Position numbers and translations under genes: made by a program. Of a stretch of DNA of 64,000 nt, positions 52,738 to 62,831 are shown piece by piece (position 1 is the stretch's first letter; every line of letters begins with the position of its first letter). The notes under the pieces are model-generated. The model searched no databases and was not told where the DNA came from. It saw only the letters and a program-made list of their open reading frames with translations. This stretch comes from Gemmatimonadota bacterium (GTDB lineage Bacteria; JAAXHH01), in the NCBI GenBank assembly GCA_026702745.1, contig JAPPBT010000065.1, positions 124,001 through 188,000 on the forward strand, read 5' to 3'.

Positions 52738-52776
52738 AAGCCAACTGCAATCAATTCGTGACGGGGAGGTGGCGTC

Positions 52777-53355
52777 ATGTACCGAATGATCGTAGCCGTA
52801 GCCGCTTTTGCCTTCATAGCCGCATGCGATTCGGGCATGTCGAGACAGGACGAGGCGGTGGCCCAGGACAAGTCCGGCGATGTTGAGAAGGTGACCATTG
52901 TCGAGGTCGCTTCCGACGGAACGACGAAAGGAGCCGTTACGGTGGATAAAGTGGTCAGGACCGAGGAAGAATGGAAAGAGCGACTCACCGACGAGCAGTA
53001 CTACGTCACCCGGGAGAAGGGCACGGAACGGGCCTTTACGGGCAAATACAACAAGCACTATGAAGACGGTGTCTACACGTGCATCGGTTGCGGCACGCCG
53101 CTCTTCGCGTCCAGGACCAAGTACGAATCCGGCACGGGCTGGCCCAGTTTCTACGAGCCGGTCGCCGAAGAGAACATCGACGAGAAGATGGACCTCAGCT
53201 ACGGCATGATCCGCACCGAGGTGTTGTGCAGGCGATGCGACGCTCACCTGGGCCACGTGTTTACCGACGGTCCGCAGCCAACAGGCCTGCGGTACTGCAT
53301 GAACTCCGCTTCCCTGGACTTCGAGCCCGAGAAGAAGGCCCAGCCCGAGAAGTAG
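52777..53355 (+). CDS. msrB: Peptide-methionine (R)-S-oxide reductase, lipoprotein form
   Basis: A 192-residue MsrB with a lipoprotein signal (AFAFIAAC). The SelR domain has both zinc CxxC pairs (CIGC, CRRC), [10 protein letters not shown] and the catalytic Cys in RYCMNSASL. It repairs oxidised methionine; the lipid anchor places it in the periplasm. The C-terminus carries a small repeat (PEKKAQPEK), from an 18-bp tandem repeat at 53326-53355 that runs into the stop. GGGGAGG precedes the ATG. Confidence 0.94.
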   Translation: MYRMIVAVAAFAFIAACDSGMSRQDEAVAQDKSGDVEKVTIVEVASDGTTKGAVTVDKVVRTEEEWKERLTDEQYYVTREKGTERAFTGKYNKHYEDGVYTCIGCGTPLFASRTKYESGTGWPSFYEPVAEENIDEKMDLSYGMIRTEVLCRRCDAHLGHVFTDGPQPTGLRYCMNSASLDFEPEKKAQPEK

Positions 53356-53459
53356 ATCGCGGCCAAGAAACGAATAAGGATCCCGGCAAGGAACGAGCAG
53401 CAGGCTACCGGTCTCCCGGCCTCCGCTCTCACGGCAAGGAGCAGGAGCCTGCGTTACCC

Positions 53460-54593
53460 ATGCGCATTTCCGACGTCAAAGTCTTCCCGGTCTGGTGTGG
53501 AAACCGGAACTATCTCTTCGTCAAGGTAGAGACGGACGAGGGTATCTACGGAATCGGCGAAAGCGGCCTGACCTGGTGCGAACAGGCCGTCAAGGAGATC
53601 GTCCACGCCCTCCGCGACCGGCTTGTCGGCCAGGACCCGGTGCGCAGGGAGCACCTCTGGCAGGTGATGTTCCGCGTCGGTTTCTTTCCCGGCGCCCACG
53701 CCCTTTCAGCCGCGGTCAGCGCCATCGACATCGCCCTCTGGGATATACACGGCAAAGCACTCGGCGTGCCCGTCTACGAGTTGCTCGGCGGCCTGTGCCG
53801 GGACAAGGCGGTTTGCTATTGCCATTGCGGCGGCGACGGTCCGTCCGGCGCGCTGGTCGACCAGGCGCGAAGCAGGATGGAAGAGGGCTGGAAGTTCATC
53901 CGATGGGGGTTGCCCCACGAAGGCAGCGTACTCGAGCCTACCCGGGCGGTACGGACGGGCATCGCGCAGTTCCAGGCGCTCAGGGAAGCCCTGGGAGACG
54001 ACGTCGAACTGATCTGCGACGTGCATACCCGGCTCGATCCACCCGATGCGATCGCCTTCTGCCGCGCCGCCGAACCCTACCGTCCCTTTTTCATCGAAGA
54101 TCCCCTGCGCTCCGAAAACAAGTCGTCCTACCGCATGCTCCGGCAGCACGTCGCCGTGCCCCTTGGCGTCGGCGAGCACTTCACGAGCAAATGGGAATTC
54201 CGGGAACTGATCGAAGAAGACCTGATCAACTACGCCCGCACAGACCTCTGCCTCGTGGGCGGGCTGACCGAGGCGCGCAAAGTCGCGGGCTGGTGCGAGA
54301 CCCACTACATCGACCTTGCGCCGCACAATCCCCTCGGTCCCGTGTCCACGGCCGCCTGCCTGCACCTGAGCCTGGCGTCGTCGAACTTCGCCGTGCAGGA
54401 ACTGCCCCGCCTGCCGGGCATGCTCCCGGAGGTCTTCCCCGTCCAGGTTGAATGGAAAGAGGGCTACCTGCTGCCGCCTGGCCGACCCGGCCTTGGGGTG
54501 GAATTCGACGAGGAAGCGGCCAAACGGTTTCCATACCAGCCGGCCCGGGGTCACATGCTGCAGCGCGAAGACGGCTCTTTCACGAACTGGTAA
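53460..54593 (+). CDS. Enolase-superfamily dehydratase/racemase (MR/MLE group, second copy)
   Basis: A 377-residue mandelate racemase/muconate lactonizing enzyme from ATG 53460; the longer frame to 53079 overlaps msrB and is not real. The metal ligands lie in ICDVHTRLDP, FFIEDPLRSE and GVGEHF, and the His in LAPHNPLGPVSTAACL is the second acid/base. DVHTR gives the D-x-H arrangement of acid-sugar dehydratases, as in the other copy in this window. The two are only distantly alike, so they probably use different sugar acids. It follows msrB after 104 bases. Confidence 0.88.
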   Translation: MRISDVKVFPVWCGNRNYLFVKVETDEGIYGIGESGLTWCEQAVKEIVHALRDRLVGQDPVRREHLWQVMFRVGFFPGAHALSAAVSAIDIALWDIHGKALGVPVYELLGGLCRDKAVCYCHCGGDGPSGALVDQARSRMEEGWKFIRWGLPHEGSVLEPTRAVRTGIAQFQALREALGDDVELICDVHTRLDPPDAIAFCRAAEPYRPFFIEDPLRSENKSSYRMLRQHVAVPLGVGEHFTSKWEFRELIEEDLINYARTDLCLVGGLTEARKVAGWCETHYIDLAPHNPLGPVSTAACLHLSLASSNFAVQELPRLPGMLPEVFPVQVEWKEGYLLPPGRPGLGVEFDEEAAKRFPYQPARGHMLQREDGSFTNW

Positions 54594-54644
54594 CGGGTTT
54601 TCTGACCGGTTGGCAGGGCGCCCGCGAAATCGCGTGGCAAGACC

Positions 54645-54738
54645 ACGCGCGGCCATGGCGTACCCGCGCGGCCATGGCGTAACCGCGCTCGGCCCATGAC
54701 GTACCCGCGCTCGGCCCATGACGTACCCGCGCTCGGCC
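54645..54738. repeat. 19- to 22-bp tandem repeat array
   Basis: About five degenerate units of 19-22 bases built on the blocks ACCCGCGC and GGCCCATGACGT occupy the spacer between the enolase-superfamily gene and the amidase gene. There are no unique spacers, so it is not CRISPR. Confidence 0.7.
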
Positions 54739-54841
54739 CGCGAATGGTTGATCGGTTTATGCGCAGTCCGTGAGCGGCAAGCAGGAAAACAATAAAAAAG
54801 CTGTACTAAACAAAACATATGTTTGTTATCTTGCTCTCACG

Positions 54842-56152
54842 ATGGCCCTGATCCCAACGAAATACAGATCCCTCGTACAGGTCCGCGCGCCGGTCTGGCT
54901 CATCTGCCTGGCCCTGCTCTGGTCCGTTTCCCTCGAGCCGAAAGTCCTCGAGGCGGCCCCGACGTTTCCGGCAGCCCCGGCGGCGCTTGCGTCCCCGCCT
55001 GCCCCGGCGACCCCGAAAATCGTCGACATTCAAAATCGCCTGCCCCGGTCCTTCAAGAAACGCCTCCGCAAATCCAGTCGTTTCATTGTAATACACAGCA
55101 CGGAATCGGGGTTGAGAAGTGCATTGAACACCGTTTCGCGCAGGGGGTACTCCAACTACCTCGTCGCCCGAAACGGGACCATTTATCGGATCCTGGACAA
55201 GAAGTACCTTTCTCACCACGCGGGTCTGAGCATGTGGAATGGCCTCACGAACATCAGCAACCATTCCGTCGGCATCGAACTGGTGGGATACCACAACGAC
55301 CCCTTTAGCGCGTCCCAGTACGATGCCCTTAAATGGTTGATCGAAGTACTGCAGCGGGTGTACAAGATTCCCGATTACCACGTGCTGGAACACTACCGCG
55401 TCGCCTACGGCAGGCCGAACAGGTGGGTAAAACGGCTCCACCGCGGACGCAAGAAGGATCCCGGCGTGTTCAATTTCAGCCGGGCCCGGGCCGGCCTGAC
55501 CTCGGAGGACCCGCGCAACAGCATACTTTACGATCCGGACGTCAAGGCGGGACGGCTCATACGGGATCCCGATATCGATATCGCCAGGGTCCGCCTCGTG
55601 GACCGAGGAAGATATGACGAGGAAGTCGCCCAGCTGTCTGAAAACGTCATTACCCGTCGTAACACGGCGTGGCGCATCGCCCGTGGGCACTATGACGAGG
55701 CCTCGACGGTGTACCACTTCCCCAACGGGACGGTCATGCGGGGGAATCAGATCAGGAACTGGGACCGGATCCCGGTCGGGACGAAGGTCTATCTCAACCG
55801 CAATCGCACCGAAGATGTCCAGGCGGTCACCGCCGCCGTACCCGTCATCATCCAGGGGACCACGGCCTTCGACATCGCTGGTACGGCCTACCGGCGCTCC
55901 GACACCTACTACATCTTTCCGATGGGCACGATAAAACACGGCAGGCAGGTCCGCCGATGGGACCGCATTCCGCCGGGGACGCGGGTGCTCGTCCGTTACA
56001 ACGCGCCGGTCGCATTGGCCAGCGCCGGCCGCCAGGCCGTACGACGGAACGATACCGTGTTCCTGGTGCCCCAAAACGAAGTGGTAGTTGCCGCCAACGT
56101 GCCGGACACTTCACGGCTCGACAGCGGCACCCTGGTCTTCACCAGGAAATAG
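54842..56152 (+). CDS. N-acetylmuramoyl-L-alanine amidase with LysM-like repeats
   Basis: A 436-residue secreted protein. The frame opens at GTG 54770, but ATG 54842 starts a signal-like segment (APVWLICLALLWSVSL). The Amidase_2 (AmpD-type zinc) domain covers about residues 75-215: FIVIHSTESG, YLSHHAGLSM, NHSVGIELVGYH, LEHYRVA and KKDPG, giving two His, a Glu and an Asp at the metal/catalytic positions. The C-terminal half has two copies of a roughly 60-residue module (NTAWRIARGHYDEAS, then YHFPNGTVMRGNQIRNWDRI and its second copy with RWDRIPPGTRVLVRYN), probably LysM-like cell-wall binding. It cleaves the amide between muramic acid and the stem peptide. A separate 18-bp repeat follows its stop. 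Confidence 0.82.
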   Translation: MALIPTKYRSLVQVRAPVWLICLALLWSVSLEPKVLEAAPTFPAAPAALASPPAPATPKIVDIQNRLPRSFKKRLRKSSRFIVIHSTESGLRSALNTVSRRGYSNYLVARNGTIYRILDKKYLSHHAGLSMWNGLTNISNHSVGIELVGYHNDPFSASQYDALKWLIEVLQRVYKIPDYHVLEHYRVAYGRPNRWVKRLHRGRKKDPGVFNFSRARAGLTSEDPRNSILYDPDVKAGRLIRDPDIDIARVRLVDRGRYDEEVAQLSENVITRRNTAWRIARGHYDEASTVYHFPNGTVMRGNQIRNWDRIPVGTKVYLNRNRTEDVQAVTAAVPVIIQGTTAFDIAGTAYRRSDTYYIFPMGTIKHGRQVRRWDRIPPGTRVLVRYNAPVALASAGRQAVRRNDTVFLVPQNEVVVAANVPDTSRLDSGTLVFTRK

Positions 56153-56202
56153 ATTCGACAGACCGCCGCGATTCATCAGACCGCCGCGATTCGACAAATT
56201 GC
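56153..56202 (+). repeat. 18-bp tandem repeat after amidase stop
   Basis: ATTCGACAGACCGCCGCG (56153-56170) is followed by ATTCATCAGACCGCCGCG (56171-56188) and a partial third copy, beginning at the base after the amidase stop. Confidence 0.75.
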
Positions 56203-56239
56203 TGCAGGCAATTGCGACGCGCCACACAGGAGGAGATTC

Positions 56240-57601
56240 ATGGAAATGGTGGAACGTGGTATCGTCTTCTTCGCCGATACCGCCTGGTCGTACCTGCTGT
56301 ACCTGCTGATCGGCGGCGGCCTGTTTCTTCTGCTGTATTCCCGTTTCCTGCCGCTCAGGCATTTCAGGCACTCCATTGAGATCATCCGCGGGAAATACGA
56401 CGACCCGAACGAACCCGGTGACATCACGCATTTCCAGGCACTTGTCAGCGCCCTCGCGGCCACCATCGGCATGGGTAACATTTCCGGGGTGGCTGTCGCC
56501 ATCGCGGTCGGCGGCCCGGGCGCCATGTTCTGGATGTGGGTCAGCGCCCTCGTGGGCATCGCGACCAAGTTTTTCACCTGTTCCCTGGCCATCATGTACC
56601 GGGGCGAGGACAGTGCCGGCAAGACGCAGGGCGGGCCCATGTACGTCGTCCGGGAAGGGCTCGGTCGCAAGTGGAAACCCCTGGCCATGTTCTTCGCCGT
56701 CGTCGCGGTGATCGGATGCCTGCCCCTGTTCCAGGTCAACCAGCTGGTGCAGATCATGCGTGACGTGATCTTCGCGCCCATGGGCGTGGTAGGAGAAGAT
56801 CATTTCTGGTTCGACCTCACGGCCGGCGTCGTGCTGGTGCTGCTCGTCGGAACCGTCATATTCGGCGGCATCACCCGGATCGCCGACGTCGCCTCCCGCG
56901 TCGTCCCGGCCATGGTGATCCTGTACATGTTCTGCGCCCTGTGGATCATCGTGGCGAACTTCGCGGATGTTCCACGGTATCTCATGCTGATCGTCACCGA
57001 CGCCTTCACGGGAGAAGCCGCGGCGGGCGGTGCCGTGGGCGCGGTTATCATGACCGGCGTGCGCCGCGCCGCCTTCTCGAACGAAGCGGGCATCGGCACT
57101 GAATCCCTCGTCCACGGCGCGACGAAGACCCGGGAACCGACGCGCGAGGGCCTGGTGGCCATGTTGGAGCCGGTCATCGACACCATGATCGTGTGTACCT
57201 GCACGGCGCTGGTGATCATGATGACCGGGGTATGGCAGACGACTTCCGACAACGGCGTGACGCTGACGGCCAACGCCTTCGAATCCGCCATGCCGGGTTT
57301 CGGTTCCTACATGTTGATCGTGTGCGTCCTCTTCTTCAGCACCAGCACGATATTCACCTATTCCTACTATGGAACGAAGTGCCTCGGTTTCCTGATCGGG
57401 GCCCGGTGGCAGTTTCTGTACAACTACTTCTACGTCGGCTGCATCATCGCCGCCTCGGTCGCATCACTGGATACCGCCATCAGCATGATCGACGGCACGT
57501 TCGCCCTGATGGCCATCCCCACCATGCTCTCGGCCCTGCTCCTGTCGCCCAAAGTGATGGCGGCGATGCGGGACTACCGGCGACGCTTTCAACCGGGATA
57601 A
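56240..57601 (+). CDS. Sodium:alanine symporter family transporter (AGCS)
   Basis: A 453-residue transporter with about 10 membrane helices. The family motifs are visible: LAATIGMGNISGVAVAIAVGGPGAMFWMW (helices 1-2, sodium and amino-acid site), TGVRRAAFSNEAGIGTESLV and FSTSTIFTYSYYG. The N-terminal region (residues 1-60) is typical AGCS with the RFLPLRHF motif. It imports alanine or glycine with Na+. AGGAGGAG precedes the ATG. It is 16 bases upstream of the GH116 gene and probably co-transcribed with it. Confidence 0.93.
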   Translation: MEMVERGIVFFADTAWSYLLYLLIGGGLFLLLYSRFLPLRHFRHSIEIIRGKYDDPNEPGDITHFQALVSALAATIGMGNISGVAVAIAVGGPGAMFWMWVSALVGIATKFFTCSLAIMYRGEDSAGKTQGGPMYVVREGLGRKWKPLAMFFAVVAVIGCLPLFQVNQLVQIMRDVIFAPMGVVGEDHFWFDLTAGVVLVLLVGTVIFGGITRIADVASRVVPAMVILYMFCALWIIVANFADVPRYLMLIVTDAFTGEAAAGGAVGAVIMTGVRRAAFSNEAGIGTESLVHGATKTREPTREGLVAMLEPVIDTMIVCTCTALVIMMTGVWQTTSDNGVTLTANAFESAMPGFGSYMLIVCVLFFSTSTIFTYSYYGTKCLGFLIGARWQFLYNYFYVGCIIAASVASLDTAISMIDGTFALMAIPTMLSALLLSPKVMAAMRDYRRRFQPG

Positions 57602-57617
57602 GAAGGGACGAACACCT

Positions 57618-60260
57618 ATGACGTGGCCTGTGCTGCACCACTACGACCAGAATCATCTCGCGCGCATCGCCCTGCCCCTGGGCGGCATCGGCACCGGTAC
57701 GGTTTCCCTGGGCGGGCGGGGCGACCTCCGGGACTGGGAACTGATGAATCGCCCGGCCAAGGGGTTCATTCCCGGACGGGACACCCGTTGTCCTCCTTCC
57801 TTCGTACTGTACGCGCGACCTGACGGCGGGGCCGAAGTGACCCGCCTGCTCGAAGGCCCCCTGGAATACTTCGAATACGAAGGCGCCAGCGGGAGTCCCA
57901 CGGCCAATCACGGACTGCCCCGCTTCGCCCGGTGCACCTTCGACGCGGCCTACCCCTTCGCCCGGGTCCACCTGTCCGACGACGACGTGCCGGTCGAAGT
58001 GCGGCTGGAGGCATTCAATCCCCTCATCCCCTGCGACGCCGACCGCAGCGGCCTTCCCGTGGCGGTCCTCCGGTACGTGCTGGCCAACCGGACCGACGTG
58101 CCCGTTTCGGCGGCCGTCTGCGGCTCGATCCCCAATTTCATCGGCATGGACGGCACGGACGGGGCCTGCAGCGATAACCGGAACCGTTACCGCGCCGGCG
58201 ACGGGTACCGCGGGTTGTTCATGGCCTCGAAGGGCGTGGACCGGGAGGCCGCGCAGTGGGGCACGATGGCGCTGGCCACCACGGCGGAGACGGTCAGCTA
58301 CCGCACCGCCTGGCGGGAGGCCGGCTGGGGTACTCCGCTCCTCGACTTCTGGGACGAATTCAGCACCGGCGGCGTGCTTACGGACCGGGAAGCCGGCAAC
58401 AACGACCGGCCCATGGCCTCCCTGTCGGCCCGCATCGACCTGGCGCCGGGCGAAACGTCCAGCGTGACCTTCGTGCTGGCCTGGCACTTTCCCAACCGCT
58501 ATACCTGGACGCCCGCGACGAAGGAGGACCTGACAGTAGGCGGCGATACGGAGACCGACGAAGAAGTAGACGCCTGCTGCGAGGAAGGTGAGGGCTGCTG
58601 CGGGGATGGCGGCAACAGCAGTGGTGACAGCCGCGACAACGGCGACTGCTGCGATGACGGCGATGTCTGCTGCGACACGGGCGACCGGATCGGAAACTAC
58701 TATACGACTCGGTTCGAGGATGCCTGGGACGTGGTGGAGCAGGTTGTACCCGATCTGCAGAACCTGGAAGCGGACACGCTCCGGTTCGTCGAGGCGTTCT
58801 GCGGCTCGGACCTGCCGGAGGTGGTCAAGGAAGCGGCCCTGTTCAACCTGAGCACGTTGCGCAGCCAGACCTGCTTCCGCACGCCCGATGGCCGTTTCTA
58901 CGGTTGGGAGGGCTGCCACGACGCGGCGGGGTGCTGCCTGGGCTCCTGCACCCACGTCTGGAACTACGAGCAGTCCACGGCCTTTCTCTTCGGCGACCTG
59001 GCGCAGACCATGCGCGAAGTGGAATTCGCCCACGCCACCGACGAAAACGGGCTGATGAGCTTCCGCGTCTGGCTGCCCCTCGCGCGGGCCCGCCATTTCA
59101 ATCGTGCGGCGGCGGACGGCCAGATGGGCTGCGTCATGAAGATGTACCGCGAGTGGCAGCTCTCGGGCGACGACGAGCGGCTCAGGGCGCTGTGGCCCGA
59201 TGTGAAGAATTCGCTGGCCTTCTGCTGGATACCGGGCGGATGGGACGCCGACCGCGACGGCGTCATGGAAGGCTGCCAGCACAATACCATGGACGTGGAA
59301 TACTTCGGACCCAATCCCCAGATGGAGTTCTGGTACCTAGGCGCGTTGCGCGCCGCGGATGAGATGGCCCGCTACCTGGGGGACGACGACTTCGCCGGTG
59401 AATGCCGGGACCTGTACGAGCGCGGCAGCAAGTGGACCGACGCGCATCTCTTCAACGGGGACTACTACGAACACGAGATCCGGACGCCGAGGAGCGCGGA
59501 TGACGTTGCAGAAGGATTGACCGTCGGCATGGGGCCGAAGGACCTGTCGAACCCGGACTACCAGCTCGGTCCGGGCTGCCTGGTGGACCAGCTCGTCGGC
59601 CAGTACATGGCCCATGTCTGCGGCCTGGGATACCTGGCAGACGCCGGCAAGGTCCGCAGGTCGCACGAGAGTATCCTGGCGTACAACAGGCTGAAAGGTT
59701 TCCAGCGCCACACCAACGTCATGCGGTCCTACGTCCTCGGCGACGAGTCGGCGCTGCTCATGGCGTCCTACCCGAAGGACCGCCCCGACAATCCCTTCTC
59801 TTACTTCACCGAGGTCATGACCGGATTCGAGTACACCGCGGCCATCGGCATGATCTACGAGGGCATGGTCGATGAAGGCCTGGCCTGCATCCAGGATATC
59901 CGCAACCGTTACGACGGCCGGCGGCGCAATCCCTTCGACGAGGCCGAGTGCGGACATCACTACGCCCGGGCCATGGCCGCCTGGGCCGCCCACCTCGCCC
60001 TGACCGGCTTCCACTACTCGGCGGTCACGAAAACAATGGCCTTGACCGACCAGCCGGGCCGGTATTTCTGGTCGACCGGGTACGCGTGGGGGATGTGCGT
60101 GGTGTCGCGTAACGGTGAAGGACTAACGGCCGAACTGAGCGTCCTGCACGGAACACTCAAGCTGTCGCGGCTGCGACTGGGGGATTCGGGCGAGGCGGCA
60201 CTTGATCCGATGCTTGAATTGGCGGCGGGGGAAGAGCAGACCGTCCAGGTCCTGGGTTAG
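57618..60260 (+). CDS. GH116 (glucosylceramidase-type) glycoside hydrolase with Cys-rich insert
   Basis: An 880-residue enzyme of the GBA2/GH116 plan: an N-terminal beta-sandwich (LPLGGIGTGTVSLGGRGDL and WELMNRP) and a C-terminal (alpha/alpha)6 domain with GSCTHVWNYEQSTAFLFGD, where the Glu is the likely nucleophile, and CQHNTMDVEYFGPNP, with the acid/base region. No signal peptide. These enzymes remove beta-glucose, xylose or N-acetylglucosamine. Residues about 310-357 are an insert of acidic, Gly-rich sequence with four CC pairs (DACCEEGEGCCGDG, then GDCCDDGDVCCDTG), absent from the usual family plan as I know it. It is encoded by TGCTGCGA-like repeats. Confidence 0.86.
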   Translation: MTWPVLHHYDQNHLARIALPLGGIGTGTVSLGGRGDLRDWELMNRPAKGFIPGRDTRCPPSFVLYARPDGGAEVTRLLEGPLEYFEYEGASGSPTANHGLPRFARCTFDAAYPFARVHLSDDDVPVEVRLEAFNPLIPCDADRSGLPVAVLRYVLANRTDVPVSAAVCGSIPNFIGMDGTDGACSDNRNRYRAGDGYRGLFMASKGVDREAAQWGTMALATTAETVSYRTAWREAGWGTPLLDFWDEFSTGGVLTDREAGNNDRPMASLSARIDLAPGETSSVTFVLAWHFPNRYTWTPATKEDLTVGGDTETDEEVDACCEEGEGCCGDGGNSSGDSRDNGDCCDDGDVCCDTGDRIGNYYTTRFEDAWDVVEQVVPDLQNLEADTLRFVEAFCGSDLPEVVKEAALFNLSTLRSQTCFRTPDGRFYGWEGCHDAAGCCLGSCTHVWNYEQSTAFLFGDLAQTMREVEFAHATDENGLMSFRVWLPLARARHFNRAAADGQMGCVMKMYREWQLSGDDERLRALWPDVKNSLAFCWIPGGWDADRDGVMEGCQHNTMDVEYFGPNPQMEFWYLGALRAADEMARYLGDDDFAGECRDLYERGSKWTDAHLFNGDYYEHEIRTPRSADDVAEGLTVGMGPKDLSNPDYQLGPGCLVDQLVGQYMAHVCGLGYLADAGKVRRSHESILAYNRLKGFQRHTNVMRSYVLGDESALLMASYPKDRPDNPFSYFTEVMTGFEYTAAIGMIYEGMVDEGLACIQDIRNRYDGRRRNPFDEAECGHHYARAMAAWAAHLALTGFHYSAVTKTMALTDQPGRYFWSTGYAWGMCVVSRNGEGLTAELSVLHGTLKLSRLRLGDSGEAALDPMLELAAGEEQTVQVLG

Positions 60261-60339
60261 CGGCCGGACCACCACGCTACCGAACTGGCGCCCGGGCAGC
60301 CAACCTTTTCGGGCGCCTCCCCTTCCGCGAAGCCGCCCG

Positions 60340-62721
60340 CTACGGCTCCACCACCATGAAATTGACGGATTTGGAGACGGCAGCATCTCCGTGGCGGTCC
60401 GTCAGCGTCACAGTGAGCACGTACTCCCCGGCTTCGAGGTCCGTGGTGTCCAGAGCCGTGAATTCCGCTTCCTCTTCCGCCTGCCCTGCTCCTTCGAAGA
60501 ACGACATGACGGTCTGCATGTCTCCGGGACTTCTCGCCCTCCTGTTTCGTAGGGCGGGCATGCCCTTCGGCGTGATCTCGTATAGCGTCTCGTAGGAAGT
60601 CCGTCCGCCTTCGTCCATCTTCAGGTTGTACACCTCGTAGTACACGTACACAAGGTGTCCTCGCGGGTACAGCCGCCCCGGATTGGGCACGACGTCCAGT
60701 CCTCTGCGCACGAAGGGACCGGGATTCGCCGCGGGCGTGATGGCCGTTGAAAGCTTGAGATCGCTGATGAGCAGGCCGCCTCCGCTGTAGTCCGAGAAAG
60801 ACACGGACTTCTTGTAAACCCCGATCCGCTTCGTGGCTTCGTCCCGCATTTCCACGGCGGCTGTGAACACGCCCGACGGCGTCGTCAGATCCGCGGCCAG
60901 CGTAAAGGCCGCTCCCTGAAGCTCCTGGTTACCCGCTTGCCGATCGGGCCGGTCTATAGGGCCGAACCGGTACGCACGGGATAGGGCTGGCGTCTGTAAC
61001 GAATCGCGCAGGGTGACCAGGTTGTTCAGCCAGGTCCGGTCCCCTTTATCGTCGGTAAGGTCGCCGAACTGCCAGACCGGAATGCTGTAGGTGAGATCCA
61101 CTTCGGTTGATCCGCCTTCGCCACGAAAGGACACCGCGTCGAAGGCAAACTCGAGGCGTTCACCACCGAAGTCATGAGTGTAGACCTCGGGACTGCGGGC
61201 GATCAGTTCGGTGGCGCGTTGACTGGGGTGGAACCGGTCCTGGCGGACCATATTCCGGGTGAAGTTGCTGACGGCCTTGAGCGGATAGTCGAATTTCCCA
61301 TCCTTCAACGTGTCCACGAAGAACAGTTCCAGGTCGTGCAGGACATATACCCAGCTTTCCACCACGTATCCGGGCTGGGTCTCCATTTCCCTCCGCGCGT
61401 TGATCCAGGCGCCTTCCACAGCGGTTACCACCGGGGCGGCTTCCATCAAAGGGAATGGTGACTCGCTGTCATGAAGCTGCAGCCTGTAGCCGGTCAGGAG
61501 GTTCTTTTCGCGGATCGCGTCCACGGCCGGGTTTCCGGTAAGCATGTGGGGGATTTCCGGGTCTTCATAGTGGCGGAACACGAACCGCCGCCGGTCGTCC
61601 GGCGCGCCATAGCGGATATAGATTTCACCGCGGCGGTCATAGGGTTGCTGCCCCCCGGAGAAATGAACCCGAGCGTACATGACACGGCGGTAGTGCTCGA
61701 CCAGGCGTTCGTTTGCTATCGTAGCCGGGTTCGAATCCCGCTCGTTCCAGAAGGCGCGCCACAGGGAATCGCGTTCCGGCCCGGTCGCTGCTTTCCAGGT
61801 ATGCAGTTCCTCTCGCGGTGCGACATGGCGCAGATCCCGGTATACCGCCCGTTCATCGGCGTCCAGCAGGGCGACATAGTCTTCCAGGGCCTCGTGCAAT
61901 TGCCCGAACTGTTCCTCTGAGCCAAGGGACAGCACTTCGAATTGCGCCAGCATGGTACGGACCCTGACCGGCACGTCCTCACCCAGTTGCCATACCAGTC
62001 CTCTGAGCTGTTTGACCCCAAGGTCGTAACGTTCGGAACGATGATTCACGTCGGCGAAACGCAGCAGCGATTCGTCGTGATCCGGATTGACGCGATATTG
62101 ATACATAAACGCGGCGATCGCCTTTTCGTGTTCCGGCTCTGGCGGACTGTCGTAACAACGACCGAGCTGGAAGTAGGCGTCGGGGTGCGAGGGGTTCAGT
62201 TCGATAGTTTTCTGGAAATGCCTCCTCCCGTCCTTTTCGCTGCCGATCAACCTGCTCGTCCGGACCTGGTCCATGTAGGTCATGCCCAGGTAGTAGTGGA
62301 TATCCGCGTCATCGGGATCCGCCTCGATGGCGTTCCGCAGTGCCTTTCGGGCGTCGAGTCGCCGGTTGGGGAAGCGCATGTACACCATGGCCATGCCGAC
62401 ATGGCCGGGCGCCCAGTGCTTGTCCAGCTGTGTGGTCCGTCTGAATGCCTTCAACGCTTCATCCTCGTTTCCGAGGGCCAACCAGGCCATACCGAGCCAG
62501 TAACGGGCCGGCGCCGATCTTCCTTCGTCGCGCACCGCCTGTTGGAGGAGTGGCAGGGCTTCGTCGAATCGACCCTGTTGGTAAAGGGATTTGCCGGCTT
62601 CGAGGGGGGTTTCCAGGGAGGAAGGACTTTCAACAGATTCCGGTTGGCCGGCAGCGGGCTGTGATGCCACTTCCAGCGTCATCGTGCACGCGGCAATCAT
62701 CAGCAGGATACGAACGCACAT
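60340..62721 (-). CDS. GWxTD-domain protein with N-terminal TPR repeats
   Basis: A 793-residue protein from ATG 62721, where a signal peptide begins (MCVRILLMIAACTM); the longer frame runs to GTG 62823. TPR-like helical repeats occupy about residues 45-270 (GKSLYQQGRFDEALPLLQQA, ARYWLGMAWLALGNEDEALK). A GWxTD-type domain follows at about 345-420 (FWNERDSNPATIANERLVEHY, GEIYIRYGAPDDRR). The rest, to about 793, is beta-rich (two or three Ig-like domains). GWxTD proteins are common in FCB and Acidobacteria-type genomes but lack a known function. It is probably secreted or at the outer membrane. Confidence 0.85.
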   Translation of the reverse strand: MCVRILLMIAACTMTLEVASQPAAGQPESVESPSSLETPLEAGKSLYQQGRFDEALPLLQQAVRDEGRSAPARYWLGMAWLALGNEDEALKAFRRTTQLDKHWAPGHVGMAMVYMRFPNRRLDARKALRNAIEADPDDADIHYYLGMTYMDQVRTSRLIGSEKDGRRHFQKTIELNPSHPDAYFQLGRCYDSPPEPEHEKAIAAFMYQYRVNPDHDESLLRFADVNHRSERYDLGVKQLRGLVWQLGEDVPVRVRTMLAQFEVLSLGSEEQFGQLHEALEDYVALLDADERAVYRDLRHVAPREELHTWKAATGPERDSLWRAFWNERDSNPATIANERLVEHYRRVMYARVHFSGGQQPYDRRGEIYIRYGAPDDRRRFVFRHYEDPEIPHMLTGNPAVDAIREKNLLTGYRLQLHDSESPFPLMEAAPVVTAVEGAWINARREMETQPGYVVESWVYVLHDLELFFVDTLKDGKFDYPLKAVSNFTRNMVRQDRFHPSQRATELIARSPEVYTHDFGGERLEFAFDAVSFRGEGGSTEVDLTYSIPVWQFGDLTDDKGDRTWLNNLVTLRDSLQTPALSRAYRFGPIDRPDRQAGNQELQGAAFTLAADLTTPSGVFTAAVEMRDEATKRIGVYKKSVSFSDYSGGGLLISDLKLSTAITPAANPGPFVRRGLDVVPNPGRLYPRGHLVYVYYEVYNLKMDEGGRTSYETLYEITPKGMPALRNRRARSPGDMQTVMSFFEGAGQAEEEAEFTALDTTDLEAGEYVLTVTLTDRHGDAAVSKSVNFMVVEP

Positions 62722-62831
62722 GCCGGTACCGCCCTGAGTAGGAATGCTGTTCCGGGATGAAGGTGACGAACCAGTCTCCGGTGGCTGTATACTCAAATTA
62801 ACCATATAGAACCGGCTCACCAAGCCATGTT

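Noticed and set aside
53079-53459. N-terminal extension of the second enolase-superfamily gene
   Set aside because: It overlaps msrB in another frame; ATG 53460 begins the conserved domain directly.
54645-54738. CRISPR-like array
   Set aside because: Units are contiguous, differ in length and have no unique spacers; no cas genes are present.
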